From contig JBCAYL010000001.1 in NCBI GenBank assembly GCA_038533575.1, positions 2,288,001-2,352,000 on the forward strand: a stretch of 64,000 nt of DNA, read 5' to 3'. Shown piece by piece: positions 44,049-53,364 of this stretch. Position 1 is the stretch's first letter. Every line of letters starts with the position of its first letter. The DNA is from Pseudomonadota bacterium (GTDB lineage Bacteria; Pseudomonadota; Alphaproteobacteria; Rhodobacterales; Rhodobacteraceae). Below the pieces are notes generated by a model. It did no database searches. It was not told where the DNA came from and worked only from the letters and a program-made list of their open reading frames with translations. The translations under genes and the position numbers were made by a program.

Positions 44049-45923
44049 TCATCCTTCATGGAAGAACCCGTAGATCTTCTCCGCGAGGCCCTCGCTTACG
44101 CCATCGACGGCTTTCAGATCGGCGAGATTGGCGCGGCTGACGGCCTTCGCCGACCCGAAATGCGCGAGGAGCGCGCGTTTGCGGGTGGCGCCGACGCCGG
44201 GGATATCATCGAGCGGATTCTTCGACATCGCCTTGGCACGTTTGGCGCGGTGGGTGCCGATGGCGAAGCGGTGGGCCTCGTCGCGCATCCGCTGGATGAA
44301 GTAGAGGACGGGATCATTGTGGCGGAGCGCCTTCACGCCCCGGCCCATGCGGTGAAACTCTTCCTTGCCGAGGTCACGGTCTACGCCCTTGGCGACGCCC
44401 ACCATGGTAATGTCGTCGACGCCGAGCTCTTTCATGATCCCGTGCACGGCGCTCACCTGGCCCTGCCCGCCATCGATGAGGAGAAGGTCCGGCCAGACCT
44501 CCGTCTCACGGTCCGGGTCCTCCTTGAGGAGCCGCTTGAAGCGGCGCGAAAGGACCTCCTTCATCATACCGAAATCGTCGCCCGGCGTGAGCTCTTCACC
44601 CTTGATGTTGAACTTCCGGTACTGCGACTTGAGGAAGCCGTCGGGGCCCGCCACGATCATGCCGCCCACCGCATTGGTGCCCTGGATATGGGAGTTGTCG
44701 TAGACCTCGATCCGCTGCGGCGGCTCTTCCATGTCGAAGGCCTCCGCGATGCCCCTGAGGAGCTTCATCTGCGTGGCGCTCTCAGACATCTTCCGCGCGA
44801 GGCTCTCGCGGGCATTGCGGGAGGCATTGGCGATGAGCTCCGCCTTCTCGCCGCGCTGGGGGATGAGAAGCTCCACCTTGCGCTCGGCCTTTTCGCCCAG
44901 CGCTTCGGTGACGAGATCGCGGTCTTCCACGTCGTGGGAGAGGATCACCTGCCGGGGCGGCTCCCGGTCGCCGTAGAACTGGCCGAGGAAGGCCTGCATG
45001 ATCTCCGCCTCGCTGTTCGAGCCCGTCACGCGAGGATAGTAATCACGGTTGCCCCAGTTCTGGTTGGCGCGGATGAAGAAGACCTGCACGCAGGCCTGCC
45101 CGCCTTCGACATGGAGCGCGATGACATCGGCCTCCTTCACGCCCTGCGGGTTGATTCCCTGGGCCGATTGGACCTGCGTGAGCGCGCGAATCCGGTCCCG
45201 CAAGGCCGCGGCGCGCTCGAACTCCATCTGGGCACTCGCCTCCTCCATCTGGGCGGCGAGGGTCTGCTGGACCTTCGTCGTCTTGCCCTGGAGAAAGTCA
45301 TCGGCCTCGCGCACGAGCACCGCGTAATCCTCCGGGGTCACCTTCCCGCCGCAAGGGCCCGCGCACCGCTTCATGTGATAGTTCAGGCAGGGGCGATCTC
45401 CGGCCTCCACTTCGCGATCCGAGCAGGTCCTGAGGAGAAAGACCTTTTGGAGCGTGTTCAGCGTCCGGTTCACTGCGCCGGCGCTGGCGAAGGGGCCATA
45501 GTAGCGCCCCTTGCGGGTCTTGGCGCCGCGGTGCTTCTCGAGCTTCGGAAAATCGTGCTCCGAGCTGATGAAGATGTAGGGGAAGGATTTGTCGTCCCTG
45601 AGCAGGACGTTGTATTTCGGCTTGAGCTGCTTGATGAGGTTCTGCTCGAGGAGCAGCGCCTCCGTCTCCGTGCGCGTCGTCAGGAACATCATCGAGGCGG
45701 TCTCGGCGATCACCCGGAAGATATGCGGGGCATGCGCATTTCCGCGCGCGTAGTTCGACACGCGGTTCTTCAGGTTCTTTGCCTTGCCGACATAGAGCAC
45801 GCGCGACTGTGCATCGAGCATCCGGTAAACGCCCGGAGATCCATCCAATGTGCGCACATATCGGGCGATGACAGCCTGCCCTGTCTCCGGTGTGTCAGCG
45901 CTGTTTGACAAGTCCTGATCCAT
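44049..45923 (-). CDS. uvrC: Excinuclease ABC subunit C
   Basis: A 624-residue nucleotide-excision repair nuclease. An N-terminal GIY-YIG domain (GSPGVYRMLDAQSRVLYVGK), a UVR motif, the central Cys region CLNYHMKRCAGPCGGKV, the RNase H-like endonuclease core (IEVYDNSHIQGTNAVGGM; DLLLIDGGQGQVSA) and a helix-hairpin-helix end (DDIPGVGATRKRALLAHFG) are all present. It makes the incisions on both sides of a lesion with UvrAB. Confidence 0.97.
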   Translation of the reverse strand: MDQDLSNSADTPETGQAVIARYVRTLDGSPGVYRMLDAQSRVLYVGKAKNLKNRVSNYARGNAHAPHIFRVIAETASMMFLTTRTETEALLLEQNLIKQLKPKYNVLLRDDKSFPYIFISSEHDFPKLEKHRGAKTRKGRYYGPFASAGAVNRTLNTLQKVFLLRTCSDREVEAGDRPCLNYHMKRCAGPCGGKVTPEDYAVLVREADDFLQGKTTKVQQTLAAQMEEASAQMEFERAAALRDRIRALTQVQSAQGINPQGVKEADVIALHVEGGQACVQVFFIRANQNWGNRDYYPRVTGSNSEAEIMQAFLGQFYGDREPPRQVILSHDVEDRDLVTEALGEKAERKVELLIPQRGEKAELIANASRNARESLARKMSESATQMKLLRGIAEAFDMEEPPQRIEVYDNSHIQGTNAVGGMIVAGPDGFLKSQYRKFNIKGEELTPGDDFGMMKEVLSRRFKRLLKEDPDRETEVWPDLLLIDGGQGQVSAVHGIMKELGVDDITMVGVAKGVDRDLGKEEFHRMGRGVKALRHNDPVLYFIQRMRDEAHRFAIGTHRAKRAKAMSKNPLDDIPGVGATRKRALLAHFGSAKAVSRANLADLKAVDGVSEGLAEKIYGFFHEG

Positions 45924-46204
45924 GCCGTCGATTCTCGTTTTGGCTGCTACAGAGGCCCCCCGCCTGCAACGCTTTTCCTATCCACGAAAGCTGGGGATAA
46001 GTTGCCGGATAACGTTGGCGCAGCGCGAATTTTTCCTTGTTTTCTTTACCGTTGCTTTGACTGCCTAATTTTTAGGCTATTTATCAAGGCATTGAATTTG
46101 CTTCATATTTTTATTGTCACAGGACAATACGCTGATTTTCTTAGAGTTTTTGTAACACGTCTGTGACGAGAATCGCACCGGTGCACAACTCTCCATTCCG
46201 CCTC
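45924..46204. other. AT-rich upstream region of uvrC
   Basis: No gene is seen. Bases 46021-46140 contain 42 G/C of 120 (35%), against about two thirds in flanking genes. Features include CCTAATTTTTAGG (46064-46076), TTGTC-ACAG-GACAA and, nearer uvrC, CTATCCACG, TGGGGATAA and CGGATAAC, each one to three mismatches from the DnaA box TTATCCACA or its complement. It must contain the uvrC promoter. Confidence 0.4.
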
Positions 46205-46975
46205 TTATTCAACCCCCAAAACGTCCGGAGTCTGCCACGTCAAGTGCTGCCCCCCGTCCACGCAAAGCAACTGTCCAGTGATCGCCGGCGCGTCGAGAAA
46301 GTAACCGAGCGCCGCGTTGATATCCGCGGGGTGCGCGCCGCGCCCGAGCACCGTGGCGGCCCGCTGCTTGGCGAAGTGTTCCGCGCTCTGGCGGCCGCCC
46401 TGGAGCGTGGGGCCCGGACCGATCGCATTGACGCGGATGCGGGGCGCGAGCGCCTGCGCGGCCGTCTGCGTGAAAGCCCAGAGCCCCATCTTGGCGATGG
46501 TGTAGGTCATGAATTCCGGCGTGAGCTTGCGCACCCGCTGGTCGATCATGTTGACGACGAGGCCCGAGGCCTTGGGCTCTCCGTCCGTGTCCACGGGCGT
46601 GCCCTGCGCCGCCACGGCCTGCGTCAGGAGAAAGGGCGCGCGCAGGTTCGAGCCGATATGCCTGTCCCAGCTTTCGCGCGTGGCCGTCTCGAGCGTGTCG
46701 TACTCGAAGATCGAGGCATTGTTGACGAGGCAGGTGATGTCTCCGCCCAGCGCCTCTCGCGCCGCGGACAGGAGCGCCTGCGTCTCCGTGTCATCGAGGA
46801 GATCGGCCTTGAGCGTCACGCCGCGCTGACCAGCGGCTTCGACGCCCGCCACGGTCTTCTCCGCCCCGGCTGAGGACGAGGCGTAATGCACGGCCACGTC
46901 GAAGCCGCGCCCAGCGAGATAGATCGCCATGGCCTGACCCAGCCGCGCGCCAGCCCCTGTCACCAGCGCCCGCAT
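46205..46975 (-). CDS. SDR oxidoreductase, pteridine-reductase/FolM-like
   Basis: A 256-residue protein with TGAGARLGQAMA (the TGxxxRxG loop of pteridine reductases), VNNASIFE, and Y-T-I-A-K in MTYTIAKMGLW. The end (ITGQLLCVDGGQHLTWQT) is typical of dihydromonapterin or pteridine reductases of the SDR class. It would reduce dihydropterins with NADPH. The start at 46975 overlaps the antiporter stop by one base (TGATG). Confidence 0.85.
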   Translation of the reverse strand: MRALVTGAGARLGQAMAIYLAGRGFDVAVHYASSSAGAEKTVAGVEAAGQRGVTLKADLLDDTETQALLSAAREALGGDITCLVNNASIFEYDTLETATRESWDRHIGSNLRAPFLLTQAVAAQGTPVDTDGEPKASGLVVNMIDQRVRKLTPEFMTYTIAKMGLWAFTQTAAQALAPRIRVNAIGPGPTLQGGRQSAEHFAKQRAATVLGRGAHPADINAALGYFLDAPAITGQLLCVDGGQHLTWQTPDVLGVE

Positions 46976-47931
46976 CAGCCGAGCACCGTGAAGATGTAGA
47001 GGATGTAGGCGGCCATGAACGCCGCGCCCCAGAGCCGCCCCAGCCCCCATTTGAAGAAGACGAAGGGCGCGAGCACGATGGAGGCTGCGAGCATCGTCCA
47101 GAAGTCGATGACGAAAAACTGCCGCGCCACCTCTATTGGCGCCACGAGCGCCGTGACGCCCACGATGGCCAGAAGGTTGAAGAGGTTGGACCCGATGACA
47201 TTGCCCAGCGCCACATCCGCCTGCCGGCGATAGGCGGCGACCATGGTGGTGGCGAGCTCGGGCAGCGAGGTGCCGATGGCCACGAGCGTGAGCCCGATAT
47301 GGGCATCCGACATGCCGAAGGCCCTCGCGATGCTCGAGGCGCCGTCCACGAGGAGATCTGCACCCAGCGGGAGCCCCACGATCCCCAACGCGAGAAAGAG
47401 CGCGATCCGCCAGCCCGGAAGCTCGGGATCCACGCCCTCGAGATCCTCCTCCGCCCCGGACGGGCCGGAGTCGGCCATCCGTGCTTTCTTGGCGTCGAGA
47501 AACTGGTCGAAGAGCACGAGGCTGAGCGCGCCGAGCAGGATGAGCCCGTGCCACCATGTGAGCGGCGCGGCGTAGGCGATGCCGATGAAAAGGAGCGAGC
47601 CGAGAATCATGTGAACGTAGCTCTTGCGCGTGTCGCAATCGGCCGTGGACATCGTGAAGACGAGCGCGGGCAGACCGAGCACGAGCAGGATATTGGCCGT
47701 GTTCGAGCCCACCACGTTGCCGATGGCGAGCCCGGGCTGATCGTCGAGCAGCGCGTTGACCGAGATCAGGAGCTCGGGCGCCGACGTGCCAAAGGCCACG
47801 ATCGTCAGCGACACGATGAGCGCGGGGATCCCGAGGCGGAGCGCGAGGTTCACCGCACCCTTCACCAGCACGTCCCCCGCCAGAAGCAGGATCACGAGCC
47901 CGAGCGCCACATAGACCCAATCGAGGATCAT
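46975..47931 (-). CDS. Calcium/sodium antiporter (CaCA family)
   Basis: A 318-residue inner-membrane exchanger with two inverted repeats, each holding the conserved GTSAPEL-type loop: VAFGTSAPELLISVNALL and VAIGTSLPELATTMVAAY, plus GNVVGSNTANILLVLGL and GNVIGSNLFNLLAIVG. It probably exports calcium using a sodium or proton gradient. It is coupled to the zinc-ribbon gene upstream by ATGA. Confidence 0.94.
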   Translation of the reverse strand: MILDWVYVALGLVILLLAGDVLVKGAVNLALRLGIPALIVSLTIVAFGTSAPELLISVNALLDDQPGLAIGNVVGSNTANILLVLGLPALVFTMSTADCDTRKSYVHMILGSLLFIGIAYAAPLTWWHGLILLGALSLVLFDQFLDAKKARMADSGPSGAEEDLEGVDPELPGWRIALFLALGIVGLPLGADLLVDGASSIARAFGMSDAHIGLTLVAIGTSLPELATTMVAAYRRQADVALGNVIGSNLFNLLAIVGVTALVAPIEVARQFFVIDFWTMLAASIVLAPFVFFKWGLGRLWGAAFMAAYILYIFTVLG

Positions 47932-48101
47932 GCACCCTCACCGCAGGGACAGGGACCCTTGCCGATGCGCGGCCGCCCACAGGCGCGGCACTTCTTCGCC
48001 GTGAGGCGCTGCAGCCTCTCCTGCCCGGGGAAGCGCAAGCGTCCGAACATCGCCATGGCCGCGATGACGATCAGGAAGAGGGTGACGATCTTCAGGATCA
48101 T
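47928..48101 (-). CDS. 57-residue membrane protein with zinc-ribbon-like tail
   Basis: A short protein: one membrane helix (MILKIVTLFLIVIAAMAMFG), a basic linker (RLRFPGQERLQRLTAKK) and a Cys cluster KCRACGRPRIGKGPCPCG (two CxxC/CxC pairs) suited to bind one zinc. The tail lies on the cytosolic side if the helix is a signal anchor. The stop overlaps the antiporter start. The family is unknown to me; related tiny proteins occur beside S49 peptidases in alphaproteobacteria as far as I recall. Confidence 0.7.
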   Translation of the reverse strand: MILKIVTLFLIVIAAMAMFGRLRFPGQERLQRLTAKKCRACGRPRIGKGPCPCGEGA

Positions 48102-48102
48102 C

Positions 48103-48891
48103 TCAGAGGCCGAACTGGGCGTAGGCCGCCCGCTCCTCGACCCCGTGGCTGAGATCGCCGAGGACGCGCGCGCCCAGGCGGCTCAAGAGCGGCTTCCGCT
48201 GGCCGTAGCGGCGGAACTTCACCTTCTTGCCAAAGCGCTCCCGCAGGACAGGCGTGATATGGCCCACGGCATCTGCGAGGCCCACGTCCACGCCCTTCCG
48301 GCCCACCCAGATCTCCCCGGTGAAGAGCCGGTCATCCTCGGCGAGCTTCGCACCGCGGCGATGGCTCACGTGATCGATGAAGGTCTGGTGGATGTCGTCG
48401 AGCAGCACTTTGAGCCGCGCCACGTCCTCGTCCTTCGTGGGGCGGAACGGGTCGTTCATGCTCTTCGATTTGCCCGCGGTATACACACGGCGCTCCACCC
48501 CGTAGCGCTCCAGCGCCTCGGGGAAGCCGAAGCCCGCGGAGATGACCCCGATGGAGCCGATGACGGAGCTTTCGTCGACGAAGATCTCGTCGGCCGCCGC
48601 GGCCAGCCAGTAGCCGCCCGAGGCCGCCACATCCTCTACGAAGGCATAGACCGGGGTTTCCTTCTCCTCCGCCAGCCGCCGGATCCGCGCGCCGATGAGC
48701 GCGCTCTGCACGGGGCTGCCGCCGGGAGAGTTGATCACCAGCGCTACCGCCGCCCGTTTGCCCGAGAAGGCCTTTTCCAGCACCGGCCCGATGCCGTTGT
48801 CATTGAGCCCGCGCCCCGCGGCGATCAGCCCGTCGAGCCGCACGACAGCGACCTCCGGGTCGTTCTTCATGAAGGGGATGTATCTTTTCAT
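48103..48891 (-). CDS. S49-family (SppA/SohB-like) serine peptidase
   Basis: A 262-residue protein with the S49 core: VALVINSPGGSPVQSALIG, FVEDVAASGGYWLAAAADEI (the nucleophile Ser in ASGGYW) and SSVIGSIGVISAGFG. No signal peptide is seen, unlike SppA; the family cleaves leftover signal peptides or membrane proteins. ATG 48891 was chosen because the upstream frame (to 48927) lacks homology. It precedes the zinc-ribbon gene by one base. Confidence 0.88.
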   Translation of the reverse strand: MKRYIPFMKNDPEVAVVRLDGLIAAGRGLNDNGIGPVLEKAFSGKRAAVALVINSPGGSPVQSALIGARIRRLAEEKETPVYAFVEDVAASGGYWLAAAADEIFVDESSVIGSIGVISAGFGFPEALERYGVERRVYTAGKSKSMNDPFRPTKDEDVARLKVLLDDIHQTFIDHVSHRRGAKLAEDDRLFTGEIWVGRKGVDVGLADAVGHITPVLRERFGKKVKFRRYGQRKPLLSRLGARVLGDLSHGVEERAAYAQFGL

Positions 48892-49051
48892 TGGCTGCCA
48901 TTTAGGCCCCTTGGACCCTGGCAACAAGGCGGGGTCGGGGGAAGCTTTGGCTTGAGCTCCCGTGCAAAGGCACCTGGGCTCAACCCACCGCAGCCGATGT
49001 GAGCTTTGAGCGCACAGGCGGCGCGCAGCGAATGCTCAGTTTGAGTCCTTA

Positions 49052-49993
49052 TTGACCGTTGCTGCACGATGCACGATTGTCCGCTCCGTTCGAAAGGCGG
49101 CTGAATTGTTAACCTTAAATGATGAAAACCTACGCCGCGCCGTCGAACAGTACGCCGAAGGCGTTGTGCCAAAATTTATAGAGCGAATGGAAGGAGGAGT
49201 TTCCGCCGAAGTCTATCGCGTCACGCTCTTGCGGCCTAATGGTACTATAGAGAACATCGTGCTGCGAATTCACGGCGCAACACATTGCGGTCACGCCGCA
49301 GAACTTGAGTTCAATATACTTGAAGCACTTTTTCAGGCAGGGATTTCGGTGCCCAAGCCACTTAGTTTTGATGCAAGCTGCTCTGTGCTGGAAAACCCAT
49401 TCCTGATGATTGCGTTTGTTGAAGGGTCATCTGATTTCGTAAAACCCATGCGCAAAGCAACCTTCGAGACTATGGCCGAAGCTCTGATCTCCGTGCAAGA
49501 AGTTCCAGTGTGCCTCATGCCAACGCTGCCACGTCGGATTGATCCGGTCCCAGAACTTCTTGAGTTTCTGCCCACGGGCTCAGAATGGAAGAAATTCCGT
49601 GGCTACCTCAAAGAAATAGAGAATGCACCATTTGATGGTCCAGATGTCGTTTTGCATGGAGACTTTTGGCCTGCAAACCTTCTCTGGAAACACGGGCGGA
49701 TTGCGGCAATCCTCGATTGGGAAGATGCTGCATTGGGCGACCCTCTTTCCGATGTTGCCTGCACGAGCCTGGAGTTGCAATACATCCACGGTGAGGCGGG
49801 AAAAGTTCTGTTTGAGGATACGTATGCCAAACATCGAGAGATTGACCCGCGCAGGCTTGCCCTCTGGAATGCTTACGTTTCGTCGGCAGCGTTGAAGTAT
49901 ATGGCGGAATGGGGACTCGAACCCGCCAAAGAGGACCACATGCGCAAAACAGCGCATGACAGCCTACTGGAGGCTGCAACGGTTCTTCTTTGA
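49052..49993 (+). CDS. Aminoglycoside/choline-kinase-fold phosphotransferase, probably acquired
   Basis: A 313-residue protein with HGDFWPANLL (catalytic Brenner loop) and LDWEDAALGDPLSD (metal-binding Asp), typical of the APH/ChoK fold. The substrate cannot be inferred; resistance is only one option. The start is uncertain: TTG 49052 is used and a TTG at 49105 is possible; no in-frame ATG is nearby. The base composition differs: two samples, 49081-49140 and 49381-49440, are 50% and 45% G+C. It is flanked by genes of normal composition. Confidence 0.75.
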   Translation: MTVAARCTIVRSVRKAAELLTLNDENLRRAVEQYAEGVVPKFIERMEGGVSAEVYRVTLLRPNGTIENIVLRIHGATHCGHAAELEFNILEALFQAGISVPKPLSFDASCSVLENPFLMIAFVEGSSDFVKPMRKATFETMAEALISVQEVPVCLMPTLPRRIDPVPELLEFLPTGSEWKKFRGYLKEIENAPFDGPDVVLHGDFWPANLLWKHGRIAAILDWEDAALGDPLSDVACTSLELQYIHGEAGKVLFEDTYAKHREIDPRRLALWNAYVSSAALKYMAEWGLEPAKEDHMRKTAHDSLLEAATVLL

Positions 49994-50072
49994 GGGCTAT
50001 GCCTTAGGCTTCCTCTGGAAGCTGCCAGTCCCCATGGTTTCAAGCACGGCAGCTTTGTCCAGCAAAGCGGCC

Positions 50073-50834
50073 TCACTCCCTAAGCCGCCAGCCCGTGCGG
50101 AAAATCCACCAGATGATGGCGAGGCAGAGCGCCGTAAACGCACCGATGGCCAGAAGCGAGAGGCCCACCGGCACGTCGGCCTGCCCGAAAAAGGCCCAGC
50201 GGAAGCCCGAGATCAGGTACACGACCGGGTTGAAATACGTCACCTGCTGCCAGAGCGGCGGCAGCATGGAGATCGAGTAGAACGAGCCGCCGAGGAAGAC
50301 GAGGGGCGTCACGACGAGGAGCGGGATGAGCTGGAGCTGCTCGAAATTCTTCGCCCAGATCCCGATGATGAAGCCCATGAGCGCGAAGCTGATGCAGGTG
50401 AGCACGAGAAAGGCGAGCATGGCGAGCGGGTGCAGGATCGTCATCTCCACGAAGAAAAACGACGTCCCCAGGATCACGAGCCCGATGAAAAGCGATTTCG
50501 TGGCCGCCGCACCCACATAGCCGATGACGATCTCGAGGAAGTTGATCGGCGCGGAGAGCAGCTCCGAGAACGTGCCGATGAATTTCGGAAAGTAGATGCC
50601 GAAGGACGCGTTGGAGATGCCCTGCGTCATGACCGTCAGCATAATGAGGCCGGGCACGATGAAGGCCCCGTAGCTCACGCCTTCCACCTCCTGGATGCGG
50701 GAGCCGATAGCCGTGCCGAACACGACGAAGTAGAGCGAGGTGGATAGCACGGGCGAGATGAAGCTCTGCGCCAGCGTCCGGAAAAAGCGCGCCATTTCAG
50801 CGGCGTAGATCGTCTTGACGGCCTGCATGTTCAT
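50073..50834 (-). CDS. ABC-2-type transporter permease
   Basis: A 253-residue membrane protein with about six helices and the ABC-2 motif [20 protein letters not shown]. It is the membrane part of an exporter whose ATPase is the next gene upstream, overlapping by ATGA. The substrate is unknown; related pairs export drugs, lipids or polysaccharides. Confidence 0.9.
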   Translation of the reverse strand: MNMQAVKTIYAAEMARFFRTLAQSFISPVLSTSLYFVVFGTAIGSRIQEVEGVSYGAFIVPGLIMLTVMTQGISNASFGIYFPKFIGTFSELLSAPINFLEIVIGYVGAAATKSLFIGLVILGTSFFFVEMTILHPLAMLAFLVLTCISFALMGFIIGIWAKNFEQLQLIPLLVVTPLVFLGGSFYSISMLPPLWQQVTYFNPVVYLISGFRWAFFGQADVPVGLSLLAIGAFTALCLAIIWWIFRTGWRLRE

Positions 50835-51766
50835 TCCGCGGCCTCCCCTTCATGCACCAGCTCGACAAAGATCTGTTCGAGGCTCGACTGGGTGGTCTTG
50901 AGGTCGCGGATGCTGAGCCCGGCCTTCTGGAGATCCGCCATGAGCGAGCCCATGCCGGTGCGCTCCCCCGCGCTGTCGTAGCTGTAGGTCAGGACTGTCC
51001 CGCCTTCGCCGAGCGACAGCCCCTCGCGGGAAAGCCCTTCCGGCACGGCACCGAGCGGCTCCGCGAGCTCGATGCGCAGCTCCTTTTGCCCCATGCGCGC
51101 CATGAGCTTGTCCTTCTCCTCCACGAGGAGGATGCGCCCCTTGTTGATGACGGCCACGCGGTCCGCGATGGCCTCGGCCTCTTCGATGTAGTGGGTCGTC
51201 AGGATGATGGTGACGCCCTGCTGGCGGAGCTTTTCCACCGTCTCCCACATCCCCTTGCGGAGCTCCACGTCAACGCCCGCGGTGGGCTCGTCGAGAAACA
51301 GGATGCGGGGCTCGTGGGCCAGCGCCTTGGCGATGAGAACCCGGCGCTTCATGCCGCCCGAGAGCTCGCGCACCTCCTCCGCCGCCTTGTCATCGAGCGA
51401 GAGCGTCTTCAGCAGCTCGCGGATATAGGGATCGTTTGGCGGTGCGCCGAAGAGACCGCGGGAAAAGCGGACCGTATCCATGACCTTGGCAAAGGGCTCG
51501 AGCGCGATGTCCTGGGGCACGAGGCCGATGAGGCTGCGGGTCTTGCGGTAGCCTGACACGATGTCATGCCCGCCCACCGTGACCGTCCCGCCGGTATGGG
51601 TGGTGATGCCGCAGATGGTGGAGATCAGCGTCGTCTTGCCCGCGCCATTGGGGCCGAGCAGCGCCAGCACCTCTCCCTCCTCGATGTCGAGATCGACGCC
51701 GCTCAGCGCCTCGAAGCCCGAGCCGTAGACCTTCCGCAGGCCCGCGATGGATACGATGGATGACAT
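50831..51766 (-). CDS. ABC-2-type transporter ATP-binding protein
   Basis: A 311-residue ATPase with Walker [11 protein letters not shown], signature ELSGGMKRR, Walker [13 protein letters not shown] and H-loop TTHYIEEAE, followed by a C-terminal domain of about 90 residues typical of drug/lipid exporters. ATG 51766 lies beyond the family start. It works with the permease that follows. Confidence 0.93.
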   Translation of the reverse strand: MSSIVSIAGLRKVYGSGFEALSGVDLDIEEGEVLALLGPNGAGKTTLISTICGITTHTGGTVTVGGHDIVSGYRKTRSLIGLVPQDIALEPFAKVMDTVRFSRGLFGAPPNDPYIRELLKTLSLDDKAAEEVRELSGGMKRRVLIAKALAHEPRILFLDEPTAGVDVELRKGMWETVEKLRQQGVTIILTTHYIEEAEAIADRVAVINKGRILLVEEKDKLMARMGQKELRIELAEPLGAVPEGLSREGLSLGEGGTVLTYSYDSAGERTGMGSLMADLQKAGLSIRDLKTTQSSLEQIFVELVHEGEAAE

Positions 51767-51887
51767 GTCTGTCTCCTTTCCCCGCCGACCTAACCTGCCG
51801 AAGCGCGGGGGAAAAGCGGCGCGCGCGCGCGGGCCTTTGTGCATTCCTGTCGCTCTTACTATGGTCGCGCGAAACGGAGGACCATGA

Positions 51888-53318
51888 ATGCTGGTGTTGG
51901 GGATCGATCTGGGGACCTCGGCCGTCAAGGCCGTGCTCGTAGAGGGCGAGGCAATCGTGGCCGAGGGCCTCGGGCCGCTCAGCGTCTCCTCTCCCCGGCC
52001 CGGATGGTCGGAACAAGCACCGGCGGATTGGCTCGAGGCGATGCGCCGCGCCGTCGCTGCCCTCGGCCCGCGGCGCGCCGATGTGGCGGGCATCAGCCTT
52101 TCCGGGCAGATGCACGGCGCGGTGATGCTTGACGCCCAGAACGCGCCCGTCCGCGACTGCATCCTCTGGAACGACAGCCGCGCCGCGGCCCACTGCGAAG
52201 TCTTGGAAGACCGCATCCCCGATATCGGGATGCGCGCGGGTGTGCGGCCCCTGCCGGGCTTCACGGCGCCAAAGCTCCTCTGGCTTGCCGAGGCGGAGCC
52301 CGAGGCCCACGGGCGCATCGCGTCGGTCATGCTGCCCAAGGACTACCTCGCGCTCTGGCTCACCGGGGAGGCGGGATCAGACATGTCGGATGCGGCCGGC
52401 ACGCTCTGGCTCGATCAGGCATCCCGCGCCTGGGACCCGGCCCTGGCCGAGGCCTCCGCCACGGATCCCGCATGGCTCCCTCCGCTCAGGGATGGCTTCG
52501 CCGAGGTGGGCAAGATCCGCGCGGAACGCGCCCGGGAGCTCGGGCTTCCGACGGGCATTCCGCTCTTCGCGGGCGGCGGCGACGCGGCCACGGGCGCGCT
52601 CTCGGTCGGGGCCGCGCGGCCCGGTGCCTGTTTTATCTCGCTCGGGACATCCGGCCAGCTTCTCGTCGTCGACGCGGCCTATGCCCCGAACCCGGACGAG
52701 TTCGTCCATGCCTTTGCCCATACCCTCCCGGGCCTCTGGTACCGCATGGCCGCGATGCTCAACGGCGCGCGCCCCATGGCGTGGTTCGCCGGGGTTCTGG
52801 GCATGGAGGTGGAGACCATGCTGGCCGAGGCGGCGCGCGCCGACACGAGCCGCGTGCCGCTCTTTCTCCCCTACCTCACCGGTGAGCGCAGCCCCCATGG
52901 CGACCCGGCCATCCGCGCGGGCTTCTACGGGCTGGAGGATGCCACGGGGCGCCCCGAGATGGCGCGGGCGGTGGTGGAGGCGATGGCCTTCATGATGCGG
53001 GACGCGCGGGACAGTTTCGGCGCGGGCTTCGCGCCCGACGGCCCGATCCCCGTCCTTGGCGGCGGCGCGCAAAGCGACCTCGTCCTCGGCACGCTGGCCA
53101 GTGTCCTCGGGCATCCGGTGGCCCGCGCGGAGGCGGGGCGCGGCGGCCCGGCCTACGGGGCCGCACGGCTCGCGCAGGTGGGGCTGGGTGAGATCAGCCA
53201 AAGCGATCTGGCCTTCACGCCGAAACTGAAAAAGGTCTTCGAGCCGGAGACGCCGCGCCTCGAGCCTCGCCTGGCGCAGTTCCGGGAGCTTTATTCCCGC
53301 CTGCGCGGCGGCCTCTGA
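51888..53318 (+). CDS. xylB: Xylulokinase
   Basis: A 476-residue FGGY-family sugar kinase. GIDLGTSAVKAVL at the start, GISLSGQMHGAVMLD, WNDSRA and the catalytic-Asp loop GGGDAATGAL match XylB, which phosphorylates D-xylulose. The neighbouring frc transporter lies on the other strand. No xylose isomerase is visible, so the incoming sugar could be a pentitol, D-xylulose or fructose derived; the kinase family has some breadth. Confidence 0.9.
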   Translation: MLVLGIDLGTSAVKAVLVEGEAIVAEGLGPLSVSSPRPGWSEQAPADWLEAMRRAVAALGPRRADVAGISLSGQMHGAVMLDAQNAPVRDCILWNDSRAAAHCEVLEDRIPDIGMRAGVRPLPGFTAPKLLWLAEAEPEAHGRIASVMLPKDYLALWLTGEAGSDMSDAAGTLWLDQASRAWDPALAEASATDPAWLPPLRDGFAEVGKIRAERARELGLPTGIPLFAGGGDAATGALSVGAARPGACFISLGTSGQLLVVDAAYAPNPDEFVHAFAHTLPGLWYRMAAMLNGARPMAWFAGVLGMEVETMLAEAARADTSRVPLFLPYLTGERSPHGDPAIRAGFYGLEDATGRPEMARAVVEAMAFMMRDARDSFGAGFAPDGPIPVLGGGAQSDLVLGTLASVLGHPVARAEAGRGGPAYGAARLAQVGLGEISQSDLAFTPKLKKVFEPETPRLEPRLAQFRELYSRLRGGL

Positions 53319-53324
53319 GGCGCG

Positions 53325-53348
53325 CACGAATTATTGCAAAGATTCGTG
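53325..53348. terminator. Inverted repeat between convergent xylB and frcA
   Basis: CACGAAT (53325-53331) and ATTCGTG (53342-53348) form a 7-bp stem with a 10-base loop. It lies just after xylB and 17 bases before the frcA stop on the other strand. There is no T-run, so it is a weak or two-way terminator candidate. Confidence 0.35.
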
Positions 53349-53364
53349 GCTCGCGCCGGCGGCG

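Noticed and set aside
45924-46204. Firm call of a replication origin
   Set aside because: The DnaA-like sites each carry mismatches and neighbouring genes are not those of alphaproteobacterial origins; kept only as a low-interest observation.
46976-47980. Long N-terminal extension of the SDR gene frame on the minus strand
   Set aside because: The extension is Arg/Ala-rich and lies over the Ca/Na antiporter in another frame; the SDR fold starts at 46975.
47299-49002. A 567-residue open frame on the plus strand
   Set aside because: It runs antisense through the antiporter, zinc-ribbon and S49 genes and matches no family.
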